From NCBI GenBank assembly GCA_964426135.1, contig CAYRPN010000037.1, forward strand, positions 1 to 45,795: a stretch of 45,795 nucleotides of DNA, read 5' to 3'. Source of the stretch: CAYRPN01 sp964426135 (lineage in GTDB: Bacteria; Planctomycetota; Phycisphaerae; Phycisphaerales; Phycisphaeraceae). Numbering within the stretch: position 1 is the first letter of the stretch; every line of letters starts with the position of its first letter. Below the pieces are notes generated by a model. That model saw only the letters and a list, made by a program, of their open reading frames with translations, made no database searches and was not told the origin of the DNA. Shown here piece by piece: positions 8,670 to 15,600 of the stretch. The translations under genes and the position numbers were made by a program.

Positions 8670-10247
8670 TCATCGCGTGTCCGCCGCGATCGGCAGCGCG
8701 ACTGCCGGCGCTTCGCCGTCGATGGTCTTCTTGCTTTCGATGTGCAGGGTGCGGGCGCGGTGTTGCGACCAGTCCGTCACGGACAGGTCGGGCGACCGCG
8801 GGGAATCGTGAATCTTCAAATGGTCGTACGTACTGTCGCGCTGGGCCGGAATGAAGCCCGCGTCGCGGATGAGCTTGCAGAGCACCGCCTCGTCGAGGCA
8901 GTACGTGGTGCCGGCGCTGCTGACGACGTTCTCCTCCATCATCACGCTGCCCATGTCGGTGGCGCCGAAGAACAGTCCGAGCTGCCCGATCTTCGGCCCC
9001 ATGGTCACCCACGAGCTTCCGATGGAGTGAATATTGTCGAAAAACAGCCGGCTGATCGCCTGCATGCGCAGATAGTCGGTGGCGCCGCTCATGCGCACTC
9101 GCTTGGCAAAATGCGCGACACTTGCGGGATCGGCGCCATCCGCGACCAGATCGCCGGGGAACGGCTCGCCGGATTCCAGATCGAAATCCGGCACTCTTCC
9201 CAGCGGCGTGTTGTCGCGCTGGAACGGCCAACTGATGAACGCGAGGTACCGCCCGGGCCAGTCGTGAGTAATCGCCTCGTCCTGGGCATCGCGGATTCGG
9301 GCCATGTGATCGATTCGGTCGGCGATGCCTTCGATGTGGCCGAACATCATCGTGCCGCTGGTGTTGAGGCCCAGCCGATGCCCGACGCGCATGACATCGA
9401 GCCACTGCTGAGCCGTGGCCTTGCCGAGTCCGATTTTCTTGCGCACGGGTTCGGCGAAGATTTCCCCGCCGCCGCCGGGGATCGAATCGAGGCCCGCCGC
9501 GATGAACCGCCGCAGAATCGCTTCCAGCTTGGCGAACCAGATTTCGCGCGGCAGCGTGTGGCTCTTGCCCGGCGCGGTCACCGGGAAACCGTCGAGCTTG
9601 AGCACCGCCACGAACTCGACGAACTCCGGCGGCGAAAACGCGTGCAGCACCACCTGCGGAAACGCCGCCTTCAATCCGCGCAGTAAATCCTCGTACCACT
9701 CGATGGGCAGGTCCGGATGCATGCCGCCCTGCATAAGCACCTGCGTGCCGCCGATCGCGACAAGTTCGCGCACCTTGTCGTGTATCTGCTGCGTGGAAAG
9801 CACGTAGCTGTCGGCGTCGCCCAGATCGCGCTTGAACGCGCAGAACGTGCAGTTGGCGGAGCAGACGTTCGAATAGTTGATGTTGCGATCGATGATGTAG
9901 GTGCGGAAGAGATCGAGGGTGTAGGGTGTAGGGTGTAGGGTGTAGGGCGCGTAGTCTGGTGATTTCGGATTTTGGATTTCGGATTTCGGATTTGCCAGCC
10001 CTTCGTGCCTCCGTGCCTCCGCGCCTTCGTGTCCATCCCCTTGGCCGCTGGCCCTTGGCCCCTGGCCCCTGCTTCGCAACTTGTCCTCGCGCAGCACGCG
10101 GTTCGCCATCGCGGTGGCCCAGCGGCCAAGCTCGTGAAGTGAGGCGTGGCGGTACAGATGCAGCGCCTGCTCGGGAGACAGTCGCGCTTCACCGGCGGCG
10201 ATGGCGGCAAGGTCGGGCGGGTTGGGGTCGGAAAAGTGCGTGGTCAC
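8670..10247 (-). CDS. mqnC: Cyclic dehypoxanthinyl futalosine synthase (MqnC), with in-frame repeat insert
   Basis: Radical SAM enzyme of the futalosine menaquinone pathway that converts dehypoxanthine futalosine to the cyclic form. The 525-residue protein carries the cluster motif C129-SAN-C133-TF-C136. The C-terminal core (SSWVTMGPKIGQLGLFFGATDMGS followed by EENVVSSAGT, quoted in parts) is typical of MqnC rather than MqnE or CofH. The start is GTG at 10247 with GGAG 5 nt upstream. The odd part is residues 58-111 (about 9915-10076): PYTLHPTPYTL, NPKSEIQNPKS, GHEGAEARRHEGL and RGQGPRASGQG are translations of four simple-repeat families, also seen in gaps of this window. They fall just before the conserved YIIDRNINYSN strand, so the enzyme is about 50 residues longer than usual. 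Whether it is active is unknown, but the frame is intact. Confidence 0.88.
   Translation of the reverse strand: MTTHFSDPNPPDLAAIAAGEARLSPEQALHLYRHASLHELGRWATAMANRVLREDKLRSRGQGPRASGQGDGHEGAEARRHEGLANPKSEIQNPKSPDYAPYTLHPTPYTLDLFRTYIIDRNINYSNVCSANCTFCAFKRDLGDADSYVLSTQQIHDKVRELVAIGGTQVLMQGGMHPDLPIEWYEDLLRGLKAAFPQVVLHAFSPPEFVEFVAVLKLDGFPVTAPGKSHTLPREIWFAKLEAILRRFIAAGLDSIPGGGGEIFAEPVRKKIGLGKATAQQWLDVMRVGHRLGLNTSGTMMFGHIEGIADRIDHMARIRDAQDEAITHDWPGRYLAFISWPFQRDNTPLGRVPDFDLESGEPFPGDLVADGADPASVAHFAKRVRMSGATDYLRMQAISRLFFDNIHSIGSSWVTMGPKIGQLGLFFGATDMGSVMMEENVVSSAGTTYCLDEAVLCKLIRDAGFIPAQRDSTYDHLKIHDSPRSPDLSVTDWSQHRARTLHIESKKTIDGEAPAVALPIAADTR
9915..10076. repeat. Cassette of four simple-repeat families inside mqnC
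   Basis: In order on the plus strand: GTGTAGG units (9917-9950), ATTTCGG units (9958-9992), CTTCGTGCCTCCGTG units (about 9997-10034) and GGCCCTTGGCCCCTG units (about 10038-10072). All are in frame with mqnC. The same families occur at 23137-23171, 4655-4715, 2789-2889 and 27553-27590 / 30905-30940. Confidence 0.85.
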
Positions 10248-10534
10248 AGGGGCTCCAGTCGAACCCCATGATAGCCCGCGATGACCGCCAGGACAGGCGA
10301 CAGATTGACGCGCGGCCGTTCGCCCCCGGCTCCGCCGGGGGACGCGCGCTGCGGCCGCACGAACGCCGGCGGACTCGCGGCACGATGCTGCCGGCCCGCC
10401 TGAACCGCGAAGCCATCGGCGGGCCGGTTCTGTACCATGTCGCCTTTCATCCATGGATCGCCGGCGCAGACCAGCGTTCGTCGGTGACCATTCCCCTCGC
10501 GGCTATCCGCGTCGTCCCTCACCCGGCCACTGCC
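10248..10534. other. Divergent mqnC/serS intergenic region
   Basis: This 287-bp gap separates the divergent mqnC and serS starts and must hold both promoters, though no clear -35/-10 pair was recognised. It contains a GC-rich hairpin, GCCCCCGGC-TCC-GCCGGGGG (about 10321-10341), and a second inverted motif around CCGGCCCGCC / GGCGGGCCGG (10390-10431). There is an open frame through it toward serS, but it lacks any recognisable protein sequence. Confidence 0.5.
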
Positions 10535-11938
10535 ATGATTGATCTCAAAGACCTTCGCGAGAATCCCGACAAGTACCGCACCGGCGCGTTTCTGAAGAAG
10601 ATGGACGCGAGCGTGGTCGATCGCCTGCTCGAAGCGGATGCCGCGATCAAGCCGCTGCAACTGGAGCGCGAGAACCTCACCGCCGAGACCAACCGCATCG
10701 GCAAGGAGATCGGGCCGCTGCAGGGGAAGCTCAAGAAAGCGCAAGGCGATGAGAAGGCGAAGCTCGAAGCGCAGGTGAAAGAGCTGCTCGCCCGGCCCGC
10801 CGCGATCAAGGCCCGCCTGGAGGAACTCACCGCTCAAATCGCCGCGCTGGAGCCGCAGCGTGACGACATGCTCCTGCTCGTGCCGCAGCCGCCGGACGCG
10901 GACGTCCCGCGCGGCAACGGGCCGGAGGATAATGTCGAAATTCGCCGGTGGAACTCGCCCTGGTTCGATACATCAAAGAGTTTCGAGGCGAACAAGGGTT
11001 TCAAGCCGCGCAGCCATGTCGACCTGTTGCAGAAGCACGGGCTGGTGGATTTCGAGCGCGGCGTGAAGATCGCCGGCTCGCGCAGCTATGTCCTGACCGG
11101 CGCGGGCATGCAGTTGCATTCGGCGGTGCTGCGCTATGCCGTGGATTACATGGTGAACGAGAACGGCTTCACCGCCATGAGCGTGCCCGTCCTCGTGCGC
11201 GAGGAGGCGATGATCGGCACCGCGTTCTTCCCGCATGGCAAGGAGCAGGCGTACGAGGTCGGCGAGAAGGCGCGCGGCGGTTCGTACGATCTCTACCTCA
11301 CCGGCACAGGCGAGGTCGGCCTGATGGGCTACCACATGGGCGAAATGATCGACGCTCAGAAGCTGCCGCTGAAGTACACGACCGTCTCCACCTGTTTCCG
11401 CCGCGAGGCCGGCGCCGCCGGCAAGGATACAAAAGGGCTTTACCGCATTCACCAGTTCGACAAAGTGGAGCAGGTGGTGATCTGCAAGGCCGATCAGGCG
11501 GAGAGCCGGCGCTGGCACCAGACGATGATGGGCTTTGTCGAGACGCTGCTGCAGCGCCTGGAAATTCCCTATCGCCTGCTGCAATGCTGCACCGCGGACC
11601 TTGGGCCCAAGAACGTGGACATGATCGACATCGAAAGCTGGATGCCCTCGCGCGGCGAGGAAACCACGCAGCCCGACGGCAGCGTCACCTGGAGCGGCGC
11701 CTACAGTGAAACGCACTCGGCGTCCCGGCTGTACGACTACCAGTGCCGACGCCTGAACATCCGGTACAAAGACCCGGAGACGAAGAAGAACGTGGTGTGC
11801 CACGCGCTGAACAACACGGTGGCGGCGAGCCCGCGCATTTTGATTCCGATCGTGGAGCTCTACCAGAACGCCGACGGCAGCATCACAGTGCCGAAAGTGC
11901 TGCGGGGATACATGGGTGGGATGGAGAAGATTGGGTGA
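10535..11938 (+). CDS. serS: Seryl-tRNA synthetase
   Basis: Class II aminoacyl-tRNA synthetase that charges tRNA-Ser; 467 residues, near the usual 420-460. The N-terminal coiled-coil arm spans about 25-110 (LLEADAAIKPLQLEREN to ITAQIAAL). Class II motif 2 is visible as CFRREAGAAGKDTKGLYRIHQ, and motif 3 as NNTVAASPRILIPIVE with the final Arg in KVLRGYMGG. The start at 10535 (MIDLKDLRENP) matches the conserved family N-terminus; the open frame continues upstream but the extra part is unlike any synthetase. There is no strong Shine-Dalgarno site. I looked for a T-box leader and saw none. Confidence 0.95.
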   Translation: MIDLKDLRENPDKYRTGAFLKKMDASVVDRLLEADAAIKPLQLERENLTAETNRIGKEIGPLQGKLKKAQGDEKAKLEAQVKELLARPAAIKARLEELTAQIAALEPQRDDMLLLVPQPPDADVPRGNGPEDNVEIRRWNSPWFDTSKSFEANKGFKPRSHVDLLQKHGLVDFERGVKIAGSRSYVLTGAGMQLHSAVLRYAVDYMVNENGFTAMSVPVLVREEAMIGTAFFPHGKEQAYEVGEKARGGSYDLYLTGTGEVGLMGYHMGEMIDAQKLPLKYTTVSTCFRREAGAAGKDTKGLYRIHQFDKVEQVVICKADQAESRRWHQTMMGFVETLLQRLEIPYRLLQCCTADLGPKNVDMIDIESWMPSRGEETTQPDGSVTWSGAYSETHSASRLYDYQCRRLNIRYKDPETKKNVVCHALNNTVAASPRILIPIVELYQNADGSITVPKVLRGYMGGMEKIG

Positions 11939-11984
11939 GAGCCGCGCAGAAACGACTTCGCAGATCGGCATCGGCTCGGAGGTA

Positions 11985-12066
11985 GGGTGCGTCAAGGCTC
12001 GGCGCGGACGCACCACGTAGCGTCACCGTTCTCCGCGGTGCGTCCGCGCCAAGCCTTGACGCACCC
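11985..12066. repeat. 30-bp inverted repeat downstream of serS
   Basis: Arms 11985-12014 and 12037-12066 match at 29 of 30 positions, beginning GGGTGCGTCAAGGC and separated by 22 bp. GGGTGCGT also starts the repeat near 33602, and GGGTGCGTCAAG occurs at 21111-21121, so part of the arm is a dispersed motif. The structure could act as a terminator-like stem for serS, but it has no U tract. Confidence 0.8.
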
Positions 12067-12152
12067 GACGCGATGGCCCGCAGCCAAACTGCGGAGTCGT
12101 TCATGCACGACTCCTCACCGACCTCTGGTGAACCTGGCGCACTTGGCGAAAC

Positions 12153-12425
12153 TCACCCCGTCTCCCTTTCCATCACCGTCAGCAGCACCAGCGCTTCCTC
12201 CCGGCTGCTGCCGCACGCGGATTTCTCCGGCATGAAATCCCGGCACACCGCCGGATGCGCCGGCGTGTTCCACACCGTGCAGTGGTGATTCACATCAAGG
12301 TTGACGCACCGCACACCCGCGGGCTTTCCGGCCGGCATGCCGGGCAGCGGACTCGTGATGCTCGGCGCGATGCAACACGCGCCGCAGCCGGGGCGACAAT
12401 CCATGAGAGGTGTCATGACCGACAT
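12153..12425 (-). CDS. YkgJ family cysteine-cluster protein
   Basis: A 90-residue protein matching the YkgJ (zinc- or iron-chelating, CxxxCxxCC) family. The N-terminal MDCRPGCGACC puts Cys at 10, 14, 17 and 18, followed by PSITSPLPGMPAGKPAGVRC, then HHCTVW and VCRDF with further ligand-type Cys residues. The role of this family is unclear; a metal or Fe-S ligand function is assumed from the Cys pattern. The longer open frame up to 12548 has no family resemblance upstream. Possible starts are ATG at 12425, 12416 and 12404; the last gives the N-terminus closest to the E. coli homologue. It stands alone, convergent with serS. Confidence 0.85.
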   Translation of the reverse strand: MSVMTPLMDCRPGCGACCIAPSITSPLPGMPAGKPAGVRCVNLDVNHHCTVWNTPAHPAVCRDFMPEKSACGSSREEALVLLTVMERETG

Positions 12426-12608
12426 GATAGGGATCACGTGGCCCTGGCCGGCGCGAGAGTCAGTGGGAAGAGTGGTTGACCACTGAGACACGGAGTCCAC
12501 CGGGTTCGAAACAGCGGCTGCTTCAGGCCTGCTCAAAGCGATTCGCATGCCGCTTTGACCTGCCGGTGGTTAATCTGATGGTGTCCATTCCTCGATCGGA
12601 GCGGTGCC

Positions 12609-15600
12609 ATGACACGTCTGAGCTTTTATGCGGCGCTTGTGGGTTCAATCGGGGTGAGTGTCATGTTCGCGGCGGAGCCCGCCAACGACGCGAAAGCGCC
12701 GGCTGCCAGCGCGCCCGCACCGGCGGCCAGGTCGCCCTACACCGGCGGCAACCGACTCGCCTATCTCGATGAGATCAATCCCTACTACCCGCACAAGGAT
12801 TTCGCCAAGCTCATCACCCCGCAGTGGGTCGGCGAAGAAGGCGTCGAAGCGGTCGTCATCCTCGCCATCGACGACATGCGCGATCCAGCACGCTACGAGC
12901 AGTACCTGCGACCCATCCTCGATCGCCTGAAAACGGTCGGCAACAGCGACGGCCTCAGTCGCATGTCGATCTTCACCAACTCCGTCGATCCTAAACACGC
13001 ACAGCTCCAAGCCTGGCTGAAGGAAGGTGTGACGTTTGAAGTTCACACCATCACGCATCCGTGCCCCTGCCTCGGCGCCGGCCCCGGCCTGCACAACTCC
13101 ACCTCCGGCGACATCAAAAAGGCCAAGGCCACCTACGACGGCTGCGTCGATCTGCTGCACCAGATTCCCAACTACAAAGGGCCGGTGGCGTTTCGGATGC
13201 CGTGCTGCGATTCGATGAACTCGGTCAGCCCGCGCTTCTTCGCCGAGGTGATGAACAAGACGACGGAAAAGGGACATTTCCTCTCGATCGATTCGTCGGT
13301 GTTCAATGTCTTCACCAGCGACGATCCCGCCCTGCCGCGCGAACTGGTGCTGGAGAAGGATGAGCGCGAAGGTGCGGCTCCTGACGCCAAGCGTGGAAGA
13401 TTCGCCAAGTACGCCCAGTTCCCGGGCTTCGTCAACACCATCGAGAACTACCCCTATCCCTACGTCGTCGGCAACATGATCTGGCAGTTCCCCTGCGTCG
13501 TCCCCAGCGACTGGGAAGCCCAGCACCTGCACAAGCCCAACAATCCGAAGACCGTCGAGGACCTCAAGGCCAACCTCGACTGCACCGTCATCAAACAAGG
13601 CGTCTTCACCCTCGTCTTCCACCCGCACGGCTGGATCAAGGCGGAACAAATCGTCGAACTCATCGACCATGCGGAAAAAAAGCACGGGAAGAAGGTGAAG
13701 TTCATGACGTTCAGGGATGCGCTGGAGCGGATCAACAAAAGTCTGTTTCGCGACGCGGCGTTGCGGAACGCGAAGGGTGATTGGGAAGGCTTTCAACTCT
13801 TTGATGTTGAACAGAAGAGGAAAGACGACCAATCAAAGATCGAAACCGATGGCTATCTCGACATTCTTCACTTCGCCCCCCTTCGAGAGCGAACGCGAGG
13901 AGACCGACATTGGGAGGCGTCGCTGCGGCGCTGGATCGACAAGCCTTCCCAGATCCACGGATGGCAGCGTCCCATTATGGTCCAGTCCCCAGTGGAAGAC
14001 AGCGTTGCTTTCGCCGAACGTCCGCCAGTGCCGATCGTCTTCTTCGATGATCCGGCAATGCGACGCATCGACTTCAACGGAGATGGTCGGGACGACCTCG
14101 TGTTCAGCAATGGAACCGGCTTTGCTGTTTACCTTTCCGTTGAGAAGGGCAAGGAGCCGTGGAAGAAGATTGTGTCGTCACGACGCGCAGCGGAAGCGAA
14201 ACCGGGTGACATCCCTCCCATCATCCGCGCCGACGGCACCAACAACGGCTTCTTCGTCAAGGGTGATGCGCTCTACTGGCAGAACGAGGACACTGGCGGG
14301 AAGGAGCCGCATCATGTGAAGAAGATCACGTTCAAGGAAGTCCTTGCCTTGGGCGAGCCGGGGCCTGTGGCCCCGAAGGACGCGCCGAAATCGGGCGCGC
14401 AGGGCGCTCCGGCACGGGGGCTTCAAGCCCCCGTGCCTGCGGCCCCAGGCGCGCCCTCCACCGGGGGCACCTACGAAGGCAAAAACTTCACCACCGCGCA
14501 CCCCGCGCCGCCGCCTGCGCGCTCCATTGAAGACTCCCTGAAATCCATTCAGGTACGCGAGGGATTCCGCGTCGAGCTCGTCGCCAGCGAGCCACTGACG
14601 ATGGACCCGATCGCCTTCGACTGGGGCCCCGACGGCAAACTGTGGATCGTCGAGATGGCGGACTATCCCTCGGGCATCGACGCCCCCGGGGGTAAAGGCA
14701 AACCAGGCGGCCGCATCGTCTATCTCGAAGACATTGACAACGACGGCAAGTACGACAAGCGCACCGTCTTCCTCGACGGCATCTCTTTCCCCACCGGCGT
14801 GATGGTCTGGAAAAAAGGCGTGCTCGTCACCGGTGCCCCCGACATTTTCTACGCGGAAGACACCGACAACGACGGCAAAGCCGACAAGCGCGAAGTCCTC
14901 TTCACCGGCTTCGGCGAAGGCAATCAGCAGCACCGCGTCAACGGCCTGCGCTGGGGACTCGATGGCTGGATTTACCTGGGCAACGGCGACAGCGGGGGCA
15001 ACATCAAGAATGTGGCGACCGGCGAAGTGACCAACATCAACGGCCGCGACCTGCGCATCCGCCAGAACGCCGACGGCAAATGGCAGCTCGATCCGCAATC
15101 CGGCCAGACCCAGTTCGGCCGGGAGCGCGACGATTTCGGCAACTGGTTCGGCAACAACAACCCCAACCCCGGCTGGCACTACGCGCTGGAGGATCATTAC
15201 CTTCGCCGGAATCCGCACGTGGCGGCGCCCAACCCGCGCGTCGATCTCACCGGCGACCGCACCATCTATCCCATCAGCATCGTCCACTCGCCTTCGATCG
15301 AGAACCACCGCATCACGCCCGGCCAGCCCGCGCAACATTCCTCCGCCAACAGTTTGTGCCCGTACCGCGATGATCTCTATGGTCCCGACTTCGCTAGCAG
15401 CATTTTCATCAGCGAGCCGGTGCACAACCTGGTGCGGAGGCTCGTGCTCAAGCCGCAGGGCGTGACCTTCCGCGCCGAACGGCCTCCGGGCGAGGAGAAA
15501 AGAGATTTCCTCGCCAGCAGCGATCCCTGGTTCCGCCCGACGATGCTGCGCACCGGCCCCGATGGCTGCCTGTGGATCGCCGACATGCACCGCCAGACCA

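Noticed and set aside
10248..10454. N-terminal extension of MqnC to 10454
   Set aside because: The extra residues are Arg/Gly/Ala-rich with no conservation features, and GTG at 10247 has a good GGAG site.
9959..10534. Long N-terminal extension of seryl-tRNA synthetase
   Set aside because: The frame is open upstream but runs through the mqnC gene and has no synthetase-like sequence. The family N-terminus MIDLKDLRENP starts at 10535.
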